A DNA stretch of 64,000 nucleotides from Cognaticolwellia mytili (GTDB lineage Bacteria > Pseudomonadota > Gammaproteobacteria > Enterobacterales > Alteromonadaceae), in the NCBI RefSeq assembly GCF_002104475.1, contig NZ_NBOF01000001.1, positions 558,001 to 622,000 on the forward strand. Reading direction: 5' to 3'. Shown in pieces: positions 16,351 to 25,918 of the stretch. The translations under genes and the position numbers were made by a program. The stretch's first letter is position 1, and every line of letters begins with the position of its first letter. The notes under the pieces were generated by a model. The model searched no databases, had not been told where the DNA came from, and saw only the letters and a list, made by a program, of their open reading frames with translations.

Positions 16351-18957
16351 ATGATGAATTATGATTACCGTAAGCCGCTTCCAGGCGCCAATATTGATTT
16401 CTTTGATACGCGTGAAGCCGTTGAAGCCATTACCCCAGGCAGTTACGCAAAACTACCTTATACATCACGTGTATTAGCAGAGCAATTAGTACGTAAATGT
16501 GATCCTGTAGCATTAACCGATTCATTAAAACAACTTATCAACGTTAAGCAAGATCTTGATTTTCCATGGTACCCAGCACGTGTTGTTTGTCATGATATTT
16601 TAGGTCAAACCGCCTTAGTTGATTTAGCTGGTCTTCGTGATGCAATTGCTGACCAAGGTGGCGATCCGTCTAAAGTTAACCCTGTTGTGCCAACACAGTT
16701 AATTGTTGATCACTCTCTTGCTGTGGAAGCGCCGGGTTTTGACTCCGACGCCTTTCAGAAAAACCGTGATATTGAAGACCGTCGTAACAAAGACCGTTTT
16801 AAATTTATTGAGTGGAGCAAAACAGCCTTTAAAAATGTTGATGTCATTCCTGCCGGTAACGGCATTATGCACCAAATCAACTTAGAGAAAATGTCACCGG
16901 TTATTCAAGCACGTGATGGTGTTGCTTACCCGGATACTTGTGTTGGTACTGACTCTCACACACCACATGTTGATGCTTTAGGTGTTATTGCAATAGGTGT
17001 TGGCGGCTTAGAAGCTGAAACAGTCATGCTTGGTCGTCCATCAATGATGCGATTACCTGATATTATTGGTGTTAAGTTAACGGGTAAACGTGCACCAGGC
17101 ATCACAGCAACTGATATGGTGCTTGCGATAACAGAGTTCTTACGTAACGAAAAAGTTGTGTCTTCATATTTAGAATTCTTCGGTGAAGGCACTAAAGATT
17201 TAACCATTGGTGACCGTGCAACTATCTCAAATATGACACCAGAATACGGTGCATCTGCAGGTATGTTCTATATCGATCAACAAACCATTGACTACTTGAA
17301 GCTTACCGGTCGTGAGCCAGAACAAGTTCAATTAGTTGAAACTTACGCAAAACACACTGGTTTATGGGCGAGTGATTTAGTTGAAGCACAATACCCACGT
17401 GTTATTGAGTTTGATTTATCAACGGTATGTCGTAATTTAGCAGGTCCATCTAACCCGCATCGTCGCTTAGCGACAGCTGACTTGGCATCTAAAGACATCG
17501 CTAAAAACTTAGAAGAGTGCAAAGCACAGGAAGCTAATGGCGAAATGCCAGACGGCGCAGTTATCATTGCTGCAATCACTTCTTGTACTAATACTTCTAA
17601 TCCTCGCAACGTAGTTGCAGCAGGTTTAGTTGCAAAACGTGCAAATGAGTTAGGTTTAGTTCGTAAGCCATGGGTTAAGTCCTCATTTGCACCAGGTTCA
17701 AAAGTTGCAAAACTTTACCTAGAAGAAGCGGGTTTATTATCTGAAATGGAAAAACTAGGCTTTGGTATTGTTGGTTATGCATGTACTACGTGTAACGGTA
17801 TGTCGGGTGCATTAGATCCGAAAATACAACAAGAAATTATTGACCGTGATTTATATTCAACGGCTGTATTATCTGGTAACCGTAACTTTGATGGTCGTAT
17901 TCATCCACATGCCAAGCAAGCTTTCTTAGCATCGCCACCATTAGTAGTTGCTTATGCACTTGCTGGTACTATGCGTTTTGATATCGAAAAAGACGTGCTT
18001 GGTCAAGACCAGAACGGTAACGACATTACCTTGAAAGATATTTGGCCATCAGATGAAGAAATCGATGCAATTGTTGCTTCTGCAGTAAAACCTGAGCAAT
18101 TTAAAAAAATCTACACGCCAATGTTTGATTTAGGTGCGTTTGAGCCTGCTGAAAGTCCATTATACGACTGGGACCTTAAGAGTACTTATATCCGCCGTCC
18201 TCCATACTGGGAAGGAGCGCTTGCGGGTGAGCGTACTATGAAAGGTATGCGTCCGTTAGCGGTACTTGGTGACAACATCACAACCGACCATTTATCTCCA
18301 AGTAACGCAATTCAGTTAAACAGTGCTTCAGGTGCTTACCTTGATAAAATGGGGGTACCGCATGAAGACTTTAACTCATACGCAACGCATCGTGGCGATC
18401 ATGAAACTACGCAACGTGCAACATTCGCTAACCCGAAATTGTTCAACGAAATGTGTCGTGACGCAAATGGTGAAGTTAAGCAAGGTTCATTAGCGCGTAT
18501 CGAGCCTGAAGGAACTGAGTCTCGTATGTGGGAAGCTATCGAAACTTACATGGACCGCAAGCAGCCATTAATCATCATCGCTGGTGCTGATTACGGTCAA
18601 GGTTCATCACGTGACTGGGCAGCAAAGGGTGTTCGTTTAGCAGGTGTTGAAGTTATCGTTTCAGAGGGGTTTGAGCGTATTCACCGTACTAACCTAATTG
18701 GTATGGGTGTATTACCTCTTGAATTTACCCAGGGTGATACACGTAATACTTACGGCATTGACGGTACTGAAACTTATGACGTTATCGGTACTACAGCACC
18801 AGGTGGTGCGATGACAGTTGTAATGACACGTAAGAATGGCGACGTTGTTGAAATTCCTGTGAAGTGTCGTTTAGATACAGCTGAAGAAGTTACCGTGTAC
18901 AACGGTGGTGGGGTTCTTCAAAAGTTTGCAACAGATTTCTTGAAATCTAATGCTTAA
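16351..18957 (+). CDS. acnD: Fe/S-dependent 2-methylcitrate dehydratase AcnD
   Basis: AcnD is the aconitase-like enzyme that dehydrates 2-methylcitrate, replacing the PrpD of enterics and working with PrpF. It has 868 residues. The [4Fe-4S] ligands are visible at SCTNTSNPRN (Cys near 412) and CTTCNG (Cys near 478 and 481). The swivel-domain motifs DNITTDHLSPS and GADYGQGSSRDWAAKG are in the C-terminal quarter. A GGAA precedes the tandem ATGATG start. It could be mistaken for AcnA, but the neighbours prpC and prpF decide the call. Confidence 0.95.
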   Translation: MMNYDYRKPLPGANIDFFDTREAVEAITPGSYAKLPYTSRVLAEQLVRKCDPVALTDSLKQLINVKQDLDFPWYPARVVCHDILGQTALVDLAGLRDAIADQGGDPSKVNPVVPTQLIVDHSLAVEAPGFDSDAFQKNRDIEDRRNKDRFKFIEWSKTAFKNVDVIPAGNGIMHQINLEKMSPVIQARDGVAYPDTCVGTDSHTPHVDALGVIAIGVGGLEAETVMLGRPSMMRLPDIIGVKLTGKRAPGITATDMVLAITEFLRNEKVVSSYLEFFGEGTKDLTIGDRATISNMTPEYGASAGMFYIDQQTIDYLKLTGREPEQVQLVETYAKHTGLWASDLVEAQYPRVIEFDLSTVCRNLAGPSNPHRRLATADLASKDIAKNLEECKAQEANGEMPDGAVIIAAITSCTNTSNPRNVVAAGLVAKRANELGLVRKPWVKSSFAPGSKVAKLYLEEAGLLSEMEKLGFGIVGYACTTCNGMSGALDPKIQQEIIDRDLYSTAVLSGNRNFDGRIHPHAKQAFLASPPLVVAYALAGTMRFDIEKDVLGQDQNGNDITLKDIWPSDEEIDAIVASAVKPEQFKKIYTPMFDLGAFEPAESPLYDWDLKSTYIRRPPYWEGALAGERTMKGMRPLAVLGDNITTDHLSPSNAIQLNSASGAYLDKMGVPHEDFNSYATHRGDHETTQRATFANPKLFNEMCRDANGEVKQGSLARIEPEGTESRMWEAIETYMDRKQPLIIIAGADYGQGSSRDWAAKGVRLAGVEVIVSEGFERIHRTNLIGMGVLPLEFTQGDTRNTYGIDGTETYDVIGTTAPGGAMTVVMTRKNGDVVEIPVKCRLDTAEEVTVYNGGGVLQKFATDFLKSNA

Positions 18958-18965
18958 ATGGCTTT

Positions 18966-19036
18966 TTAGCCTTATTTCATCGTTAGAAGTGCTCATTGAC
19001 GTTCGTCAACTCCGCGCTTCTGCCTTGAACTAAAGC
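18966..19036 (+). repeat. Short hairpin repeat, copy B (acnD-prpF gap)
   Basis: This is the second copy of the repeat at 16193-16264, with the same CGTTAGA and CTGCCTTGAACTAAAGC blocks. The central stem is TTGACG/CGTCAA (18996-19009), framed by GCTC and CGC. The two stems differ in sequence while keeping pairing, which argues that the RNA or DNA fold, not the sequence, is maintained. Confidence 0.65.
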
Positions 19037-19080
19037 TAAAACCCTGCTTTAAGCAAATAGATTATGTGCAATTATTTATA

Positions 19081-19116
19081 AAGCAGTAAGTCAAATAATA
19101 ACTTACTGCTTTTTTA
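19081..19116 (+). terminator. Terminator between acnD and prpF
   Basis: AAGCAGTAAGT (19081-19091) and ACTTACTGCTT (19101-19111) form an 11-bp stem with a 9-nt loop, followed by TTTTA. It should lower prpF expression relative to acnD. Confidence 0.85.
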
Positions 19117-19138
19117 TTGAAAAATTCAGAGGTGTTCA

Positions 19139-20317
19139 ATGTCTAATGTTCCTCAAGTAAAAATTCCTGCTACGTATATTCGTGGTGGTACGTCGAAAGG
19201 TGTATTTTTTAATTTAACGGATTTACCAGAACGTTGTCAGGTGCCCGGTGAAGCACGCGATAATATGTTATTACGTGTTATTGGCAGTCCAGATCCGTAT
19301 GGTAAACAAACCGATGGTATGGGCGGCGCTACTTCAAGTACCAGTAAAACGGTCATTCTAGCTAAATCAGAACAAGCAGATCACGATGTTGATTACTTAT
19401 TTGGTCAAGTGGCTATTGATAAAGCGTTTGTTGATTGGAGTGGTAACTGTGGCAACCTTACTGCTGCGGTAGGCTCTTTTGCTATCAGCTCAGGATTAGT
19501 TGATGCAGATAGAATACCAGAAAATGGCATTTGTGAAGTGCGTATTTGGCAAAAGAATATCAGTAAAACTATTATTGCCCATGTACCAGTCACAAACGGT
19601 GAAGTGCAAGAAACTGGCGATTTTGAACTTGACGGCGTAACGTTTCCTGCAGCTGAAGTACAAGTTGATTTCGTAGCACCGGTTGATCCAAGTGAAGCAA
19701 TGTTCCCTACGGGAAATTTGGTTGATGATCTTGTTGTACCTGATATTGGTACATTCAAAGCAACTATGATTACGGCGGGTATTCCTACTATTTTCTTAAA
19801 TGCAGATGAGATTGGATATACTGGAACTGAATTGCAAGAAGCTATAAATGGTGATGAAGTAGCATTAACACGTTTTGAAACCATTCGTGCCTACGGCGCT
19901 ATAAAAATGGGCTTAATTAAAGATATTTCTGAAGCAGTATCTCGTCAACATACACCGAAAGTGGCATTTGTTGCACCAGCACAAGCTTATACTTCTTCTA
20001 GTGGTAAAGACATTGCTGTAGGTGAAATTGATTTACATGTTCGTGCGTTATCGATGGGGAAATTACACCATGCTATGATGGGGACTGCTGCGGTTGCCAT
20101 TGGCACAGCTGCGACTATTCCAGGTACATTAGTTAATGTAGTAGCAGGTGGAGGCGATAAAGACAATGTTACTTTTGGTCACCCTTCGGGCATATTAAAA
20201 GTTGGTGCAGAAGCTGAGTGTATTAATGATAACTGGACAGTTAAAAAAGTAAGTATGAGCCGAAGCGCCCGTGTATTGATGGAAGGCTGGGTACGTATTC
20301 CTGGTGATTCTTTTTGA
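19139..20317 (+). CDS. prpF: 2-methylaconitate cis-trans isomerase PrpF
   Basis: PrpF is the partner of AcnD. It isomerises the trans-2-methylaconitate that AcnD makes so that ordinary aconitase can hydrate it. It has 392 residues with the diaminopimelate-epimerase-like fold. Family motifs are IRGGTSKGVFF at the N terminus, TDGMGGATSSTSKT near residues 60-73 and WSGNCGNLTAAVG near 99-111, the last carrying the active-site Cys. The ribosome binding site is GAGGTG. It closes the cluster; a terminator follows. Confidence 0.95.
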   Translation: MSNVPQVKIPATYIRGGTSKGVFFNLTDLPERCQVPGEARDNMLLRVIGSPDPYGKQTDGMGGATSSTSKTVILAKSEQADHDVDYLFGQVAIDKAFVDWSGNCGNLTAAVGSFAISSGLVDADRIPENGICEVRIWQKNISKTIIAHVPVTNGEVQETGDFELDGVTFPAAEVQVDFVAPVDPSEAMFPTGNLVDDLVVPDIGTFKATMITAGIPTIFLNADEIGYTGTELQEAINGDEVALTRFETIRAYGAIKMGLIKDISEAVSRQHTPKVAFVAPAQAYTSSSGKDIAVGEIDLHVRALSMGKLHHAMMGTAAVAIGTAATIPGTLVNVVAGGGDKDNVTFGHPSGILKVGAEAECINDNWTVKKVSMSRSARVLMEGWVRIPGDSF

Positions 20318-20375
20318 ACGTATTAAATATCCTTTTAAAGCCTGTCTATAGACATCAACAGATCCTATAAATTTT

Positions 20376-20414
20376 AAGCGTGAACAACTAGTAACTGTGT
20401 TTGCGCTTTTTTTT
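20376..20414 (+). terminator. Terminator after prpF
   Basis: AAGCG (20376-20380) pairs with CGCTT (20404-20408), and inner AACA pairs with TGTT across a mismatch, followed by a long T run to 20414. The stem is imperfect but the U-tract is strong. Confidence 0.65.
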
Positions 20415-20536
20415 CATCATGTTCTGTTAATAAAGCAAGTAAAGTGTCTTTTTAGCCATTATTATAGAAACATTCTAAGCGATTTTAAGTCTATTTGGCT
20501 TGAATATATTTATTAAAAATTTAATTAAGGCCTCAT

Positions 20537-21184
20537 ATGCGTTCAATACTTTTATTTTTGATTTGTTTAATGTCATTTAACGTTAGTGCCAATGTCATCA
20601 TTTTTCCTGAAAATATTACTGTACTCAGCGTTAATGGTATTGAGCAATCAAGCCATTTTTTTGCTCGTGAAACCCAGATTGAATTCTCTACTGGAAATCA
20701 AGTTGTCGTACTAAAGTACCAAGATTTATTTGAAGGTGACGATGATCATACAAAAGTTAAGTCTAAGCCATTTGTTGTCTTATTTACCTTAAATGAATTA
20801 TTGAATGCTAAAAATAAAATTATGGCCGTTACCCCTAGGATAGAGGAGTTGAGCCAAGCAAAAGCGTTTGCTAAAAATCCTAAAGTTAAATTATTAATGG
20901 AAAGTGGAAAAGAAATTGCTAGTGTTAACCAATCATTAATCAAATTTAATGCACAAGGTCAGTTTGTAAAGCTGACCCATAATAATAAATCAGCAAAGTT
21001 AAATGAGAGTGTTATTGCGAATAGCCAAACAATAAATAAGCATAATATGCTCAAGGAAAAATGTTCTGATAATAGGCAGCAAGCACATAAAGTATCAAGC
21101 ATTGAGCGATTAAAGTGCTTATGGAACAAAGCTAATAAAGCTGAGAAAGAAGCTTTTCTCCATTATATTTCGGCACAGCAATAG
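20537..21184 (+). CDS. DUF2057 (YccT/CsgI-like) exported protein
   Basis: The 215-residue product starts with a signal peptide (MRSILLFLICLMSFNVSANV) and shows the DUF2057 pattern: a short beta region asking for VLSVNGIEQSS, VVLKYQDLFE and KPFVVLFTLNE, and a C-terminal LKCLWNKANKAEKEAFLHYI that aligns with the end of E. coli YccT (CsgI). CsgI is reported to slow curli subunit polymerisation in the periplasm, but no curli genes are nearby, so the role here is unknown. AAGG precedes the ATG. It is followed after 40 bp by the SIMPL gene. Confidence 0.75.
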   Translation: MRSILLFLICLMSFNVSANVIIFPENITVLSVNGIEQSSHFFARETQIEFSTGNQVVVLKYQDLFEGDDDHTKVKSKPFVVLFTLNELLNAKNKIMAVTPRIEELSQAKAFAKNPKVKLLMESGKEIASVNQSLIKFNAQGQFVKLTHNNKSAKLNESVIANSQTINKHNMLKEKCSDNRQQAHKVSSIERLKCLWNKANKAEKEAFLHYISAQQ

Positions 21185-21224
21185 CTGTTTACAAACCTTG
21201 AAAGCGAACAAATAGGAGTGAATT

Positions 21225-22019
21225 ATGCGTTTATATATTGTTTTATTATTTCTATTTAATTCAATGGTTTATGGTGGGGGTTTTCAACAGCAATTGCCCG
21301 AAAATGGAATCGAAGTCATAGGCTCTGGGCAAGTAGAGCTACAAACAACCACTCATTCACTTGATATTCTAGTCAATGAACGTGGTGTTAGTGCGGTAAA
21401 AATAGGGCAAGACGTCGAACAAAAGATAAAATTAATTAGGCAGTTTGCCGGTAAACATGGAAGTAACATTAACATAGAGGCGACGAATTCAGTTGTATTA
21501 AAAGTTACTTATCCTGCCCTAAGTAGCACTATTGATGATGTTGAATTTCTCACTCGACTACCTAATGAACGACCTGTGAAAATTAATACTAAGCTAAACC
21601 CTAAATTAGATAACCGGCAGAATAAACACCATACTAGTATCGTTGTTATAACAGGAAGCCAACGCATGATTGTTAGTGTTAATGACATTAATGCTTATCA
21701 ACGTTTAATCGATTATCTAATGAAAATTGGCGTGAATGACGTTAATACTATGGATATTTCTCATGCAGAATATCAACTGCTTTACCAGCAAGCGCTCAAT
21801 AATGCCTTGGCCGATGCTAAATTTAAAGCTAAGAAGATGGTTAATCATCTTGATATTTCCTTAGCAGGGGTCATTGCTGTGCAAGAAATGACTGTTGATA
21901 AAAATTATTTTAATGGCAATGCAGATAAACTGAAAAACCATAGAAATAATGAACTACAAAGCGACGAACGGACGGTAAATGCACAAGTGAAAGTACTATT
22001 TTCGATTAAACCGCGATAA
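21225..22019 (+). CDS. SIMPL (DUF541) domain exported protein
   Basis: This 264-residue protein has a short signal peptide (about 18 residues, ending VYGG) and the SIMPL pattern: GIEVIGSGQVELQTTTHSLD at the start, YQLLYQQALNNALADAKFKA in the helical part, and a final beta strand VNAQVKVLFSIK. SIMPL proteins are periplasmic or exported, with stress-related phenotypes in some bacteria; no biochemical role is settled. It has a TAGGAG ribosome binding site and probably shares a transcript with the DUF2057 gene. Confidence 0.78.
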   Translation: MRLYIVLLFLFNSMVYGGGFQQQLPENGIEVIGSGQVELQTTTHSLDILVNERGVSAVKIGQDVEQKIKLIRQFAGKHGSNINIEATNSVVLKVTYPALSSTIDDVEFLTRLPNERPVKINTKLNPKLDNRQNKHHTSIVVITGSQRMIVSVNDINAYQRLIDYLMKIGVNDVNTMDISHAEYQLLYQQALNNALADAKFKAKKMVNHLDISLAGVIAVQEMTVDKNYFNGNADKLKNHRNNELQSDERTVNAQVKVLFSIKPR

Positions 22020-22113
22020 ATTCGTTATATAATGATGAATTGCTGTCGATAGCACTTTAATTTATTGTACTATCAAGGTATGTTATGCGTTTTTATCTTT
22101 GGCAGTATTATTA

Positions 22114-22590
22114 ATGACTAAAAATACCTTTTATCAAGAATTATACACTCAAGTAGAAGCATTAATCAGCGATGAGCCTGACGTCATTGCCAATATGGCA
22201 AATGTGAGTGCTCTATTATTTGAGCAATTAACACAAGTTAATTGGGTAGGTTTCTATCGTTTGGTCGATAATGAACTGGTACTTGGACCATTTCAAGGTA
22301 AAGTCGCCTGTATTCGTATACCTATTGGTCGAGGGGTTTGTGGTACAGCGGTAAGTGATAATGTTACTCAACGTATTGATGATGTGCATGCGTTTGATGG
22401 TCATATTGCTTGTGATGCGACTAGTAATGCAGAAATAGTTATTCCATTAACATTAAATGGTAAAGTGATGGCAGTACTTGACATTGACAGTACTGCATTT
22501 AATCGCTTTGATAGTGATGACCAAGTAGGCTTAGAAAAGATAATTAGTTTATTTGAAAATACCATGATCAAGCATGGCGTGGTAAACTAA
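22114..22590 (+). CDS. msrC: Free methionine-(R)-sulfoxide reductase MsrC (YebR)
   Basis: This GAF-domain enzyme reduces free Met-R-sulfoxide in the cytosol. The 158 residues carry WVGFYRL, LVLGPFQGKVACIRIPIGRG, VCGTAV and IACDATSNAEIVIPL, and the three spaced cysteines of the family. ATG 22114 is preferred over an upstream TTG at 22099, giving MTKNTFYQEL. As in E. coli (yebR-proQ-prc) it sits near proQ and prc. The stop codon overlaps the ATG of the next gene (TAATG). Confidence 0.93.
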   Translation: MTKNTFYQELYTQVEALISDEPDVIANMANVSALLFEQLTQVNWVGFYRLVDNELVLGPFQGKVACIRIPIGRGVCGTAVSDNVTQRIDDVHAFDGHIACDATSNAEIVIPLTLNGKVMAVLDIDSTAFNRFDSDDQVGLEKIISLFENTMIKHGVVN

Positions 22591-22877
22591 TGAAAGAGAT
22601 TGTTGTCATTCATGACTATTTAGTTTCAGAAGCCGTCGTTGGTGACTGGGATGGTCAAGAAGAAGTTGTTGCTGAGCGTATTAACGAAATTTATCATACC
22701 GTTTATGACTTAGCTGAAGAAGATATTGCGCCAGAGATCTTAGAGCAATTGCTTGCTTTGGTGTGGGATACGTGGATAGGGCAAGAAGCCTTAGCTGAAA
22801 TTGAAAGTGAAGATATATATGATTGGTGCCGACATTTGTTGGAAAATCGAGAGCAATATCTTTCAGAGCAAAATTAA
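22590..22877 (+). CDS. Small acidic protein between msrC and proQ
   Basis: I do not recognise a family. The 95 residues are strongly acidic (about a quarter Asp/Glu, very few Lys/Arg) and predicted helical, with EEVVAERINEIYHTVYDLAE and ILEQLLALVWDTWIGQ as amphipathic blocks. There is no signal peptide or membrane span. The ATG overlaps the msrC stop, so translation is coupled, and proQ begins 21 bp later. The absence of this gene between the E. coli counterparts makes it a lineage-specific insertion into a conserved neighbourhood. Confidence 0.8.
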   Translation: MKEIVVIHDYLVSEAVVGDWDGQEEVVAERINEIYHTVYDLAEEDIAPEILEQLLALVWDTWIGQEALAEIESEDIYDWCRHLLENREQYLSEQN

Positions 22878-22898
22878 AAATTTTTAAAAGTTGTATTT

Positions 22899-23624
22899 AT
22901 GGAATCTAAAACAGAAAGTGAAGTAAAAATCGCCGCACAAGCACCTGTAGAAACAACAGAAAGTGCTGAAGTTGAAGTTAAGCGTATTAGTACGAAGGAA
23001 ATTATCGCTTATTTAGCTGAGAAATTTCCGGCTTGCTTTTCAACAGAAGGTCATGCAAAACCACTTAAAATTGGTATTTTTCAAGATCTTGCTGAAAAAT
23101 TAGCCGAAGACGAAACGGTGAGTAAAACACGTTTACGTCAAGCGTTAAGACACTACACCAGCAGCTGGCGTTATTTGAAAGCGATTAAATTAGGAAGTTT
23201 TCGAATTGATATTGACGGTAATGACTCTGCGGAAATAGATCAGGAACAAGCTGATTATGCGAGCAAAACCTTAAAAGAAAGCCAAGAAAAATTTGGTAAC
23301 AAAAACACTAAAGACAAAATTGCGAAAAAACCTTATAAAGGTAATGCTAATAAGGGAACTAAACCTGTAAAGAAAGACTCTACAGATAATAGTCGTAAAG
23401 AAAAGTTTAATGCGGTTAAATCAGCTAAACGTGCACCGAAAGCCGTTGTTAAACTTAAGCCTGTCGAAACAAGTAATGTTGTTGTTGGCAAGCATATTAA
23501 AGTACAGCTTGGACAGTCATCAATGGATGCTGTGATTACCGAAGTTTCAGGTAATGATGTTAGTGTGCAATTAAATTCTGGTATGGTTGTCAAAACACAA
23601 GTTAAAAATATATTTACTGAATAA
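22899..23624 (+). CDS. proQ: RNA chaperone ProQ
   Basis: ProQ is a global RNA-binding protein that stabilises small RNAs and 3' ends. The 241 residues hold the FinO/ProQ domain at about 30-130 (IIAYLAEKFPACF, KPLKIGIFQDLAEKL, RQALRHYTSSWRYL), a Lys-rich disordered linker (about 135-185) and a C-terminal Tudor-like domain (VGKHIKVQLG to VVKTQVKNIF). The N-terminal 28 residues are acidic. The prc gene follows, as in E. coli. Confidence 0.95.
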   Translation: MESKTESEVKIAAQAPVETTESAEVEVKRISTKEIIAYLAEKFPACFSTEGHAKPLKIGIFQDLAEKLAEDETVSKTRLRQALRHYTSSWRYLKAIKLGSFRIDIDGNDSAEIDQEQADYASKTLKESQEKFGNKNTKDKIAKKPYKGNANKGTKPVKKDSTDNSRKEKFNAVKSAKRAPKAVVKLKPVETSNVVVGKHIKVQLGQSSMDAVITEVSGNDVSVQLNSGMVVKTQVKNIFTE

Positions 23625-23639
23625 ATTTGGAGTATGTGT

Positions 23640-25676
23640 ATGCATAAATTTTGTCGTATAGCTATTGCAGTGTCATTATCAATTTCCGGTTTGATGGCTT
23701 TTGCCGAAACCAAGGAAGAAAATTTAACGCTTCCTATACTGGCTCCTGAGAGCCAGCATGCAACATCTACAAAGCGAATTACGGCACAATTTACGCGTGC
23801 GCATTACAAAAAAATTAAGATAGACGATAGTTTATCAGAACAAATTTTTGATCGTTATATTAAACAGCTTGATTATGCACGTAATGTATTTCTTGCTGCT
23901 GACGTTCAAGGCTTTGAACAGTATCGTGATGATTTTGATACCGTTATTGCTCGCGGTAAATTAGATATTGCCTATAAAATTTATAATCTGAATTTACAAC
24001 GTCGCTTGGAGCGTTATGAATTTGCATTAAGTCTATTAGAAAACAAAGACCCATTTAATTTCGAACTTGAAGAGTCATATAATTTTGACCGAGAAGATGC
24101 TGAGCGTGCTGTATCTGTCGATGAGTTAAATAAATTATGGCGCCAAAAAGTTAAATATGATGCGCTGAACTTAACCTTAGCAGGTAAAGAGTGGCCTAAA
24201 ATTCAAGAAGTACTTGGTAAACGTTATCGTTATGCTATTAAACGCTTAAAGCAAAGTGAAAGTGAAGATGTATTTCAAGTTGTGATGAACAGTTTTGCCC
24301 GTGTTGTTGAGCCTCATACTTCGTATTTATCGCCACGTAATGCTGAACGTTTCCAAATGGAAATGAATTTATCATTAGAAGGTATTGGTGCAGTACTACG
24401 TGCTGAAGAAGATTATACTGTTATTCAAAGTGTAGTTTCCGGTGGACCTGCTGATAAATCAAATGAATTAAAGCCCAAAGATCGTATTGTTGGCGTTTCA
24501 CAAGATGAAAAAGACTTTGTTGATGTTATTGGCTGGCGCCTTGATGATGTAGTAGAACTTATTAAAGGTCCAAAAGGCAGTAAAGTTCGTTTACAAATAC
24601 TAGGTGCAGAGTCTGAAGACGACAGCAGCATTAAGATAGTTTCGATTGTTCGTGACACGATTAAACTTGAAGACCGTGCTGCTAAATCTGAAGTTTATTT
24701 CGACAAGAAGGGTGATGAGAATAGTAAGAAGTTAGGTGTGATTACTATTCCTAGTTTTTACAATAACCTTTCACGTGATGTTAAATTAGAAATCGCTAAA
24801 CTTAAAGAAGAAAACGTTGAAGGCATTATTGTTGATTTACGTGGGAATGGTGGTGGTTCATTAACAGAAGCGACACTGTTAACAGGTTTGTTTATCGATA
24901 AAGGTCCTGTAGTTCAGGTGCGTGATGGCGCAAACCGAGTACAAGTAAACAGTGATAAAGACGGCGTTAGCTTTTACGAAGGACCGTTAACGGTAATGGT
25001 TGATCGCTATAGTGCTTCTGCGTCAGAAATATTTTCGGCGGCGATTCAAGATTATGGACGTGGCGTTATCGTTGGTGAACATACGTTTGGTAAAGGCACT
25101 GTTCAACAACATCGTGGTTTAGGTCGTGTCTATGATTTGTATGAAAACCCGTTTGGTAGTATTCAGTTTACGATCGCAAAATTTTATCGCATTAATGGTG
25201 GCAGTACTCAACATCGCGGCGTATTACCTGATATTGAATTTCCATCAGCTGTAGATCCTGCTGACTGGGGCGAAAGTAAAGAAGAGAATGCTTTGCCGTG
25301 GGATCAAATACCAAAAGCTCGCTATAATAAACTTAATGATATTAGCCAAGATTTAAACTATCTAAACTCTTTACATAGCTCTCGTGTTGTAGAAAATCAA
25401 GAGTTTAATTATTTGCTATCAGATATCGAAGAATATAAAGCAGAGAAAGATGATAAAACGATTTCGCTTAACCTAGCAAAAAGAAAAGCTAAAAGGGAAG
25501 AACGTAAAACGAAACAATTAGCTCGTGCTAATGAACGTTTGACCTTAATGGGTAAAGAAAAAGTAGCCGATCTAGATAATTTACCAGAAGATTTGGAAGC
25601 ACTAGATCCATTTCTAGATGAAACAGCTAAAATTACTTTTGATTTAGTTTCACTAGGTAAAGTAGCAAAAAAATAA
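23640..25676 (+). CDS. prc: Tail-specific protease Prc (C-terminal processing)
   Basis: This periplasmic serine protease degrades proteins with nonpolar C termini and trims MepS and PBP3. The 678 residues are close to E. coli Prc (682). A signal peptide (MHKFCRIAIAVSLSISGLMAFA) is followed by the N-terminal helical domain, a PDZ domain (about 230-310; LSLEGIGAVLR, GPADKSNELKPKDRI), and the protease core with DLRGNGGGSLTEA, the catalytic Ser in DRYSASASEIFSAA and the Lys in GEHTFGKGTVQ. TTGGAG before 23640 decides this start over ATG 23634. Confidence 0.96.
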   Translation: MHKFCRIAIAVSLSISGLMAFAETKEENLTLPILAPESQHATSTKRITAQFTRAHYKKIKIDDSLSEQIFDRYIKQLDYARNVFLAADVQGFEQYRDDFDTVIARGKLDIAYKIYNLNLQRRLERYEFALSLLENKDPFNFELEESYNFDREDAERAVSVDELNKLWRQKVKYDALNLTLAGKEWPKIQEVLGKRYRYAIKRLKQSESEDVFQVVMNSFARVVEPHTSYLSPRNAERFQMEMNLSLEGIGAVLRAEEDYTVIQSVVSGGPADKSNELKPKDRIVGVSQDEKDFVDVIGWRLDDVVELIKGPKGSKVRLQILGAESEDDSSIKIVSIVRDTIKLEDRAAKSEVYFDKKGDENSKKLGVITIPSFYNNLSRDVKLEIAKLKEENVEGIIVDLRGNGGGSLTEATLLTGLFIDKGPVVQVRDGANRVQVNSDKDGVSFYEGPLTVMVDRYSASASEIFSAAIQDYGRGVIVGEHTFGKGTVQQHRGLGRVYDLYENPFGSIQFTIAKFYRINGGSTQHRGVLPDIEFPSAVDPADWGESKEENALPWDQIPKARYNKLNDISQDLNYLNSLHSSRVVENQEFNYLLSDIEEYKAEKDDKTISLNLAKRKAKREERKTKQLARANERLTLMGKEKVADLDNLPEDLEALDPFLDETAKITFDLVSLGKVAKK

Positions 25677-25699
25677 ATTAATTTGAACTAATTAATAAG

Positions 25700-25721
25700 A
25701 ACCACCCAAGGGTGGTTTTTT
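25700..25721 (+). terminator. Terminator after prc
   Basis: AACCACC (25700-25706) pairs with GGTGGTT (25711-25717) around CAAG, followed by six T. A compact canonical rho-independent terminator. Confidence 0.88.
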
Positions 25722-25918
25722 ATTGTGTTAATTATAAAATTGTCGATAATTTTTAATTACAATTTTTGCATAATTATTCTTGTATGCCTTGTAAATAAAG
25801 GCTACTTAGTTGTTGCTCTAAAGATAAAACTTGCACAATTTGTCAACAGTCGGCATGTTAACTAACACGAAAAACATCATAACTATAATAACTAAGATAA
25901 TAAGGTGTAAATTTCTCT

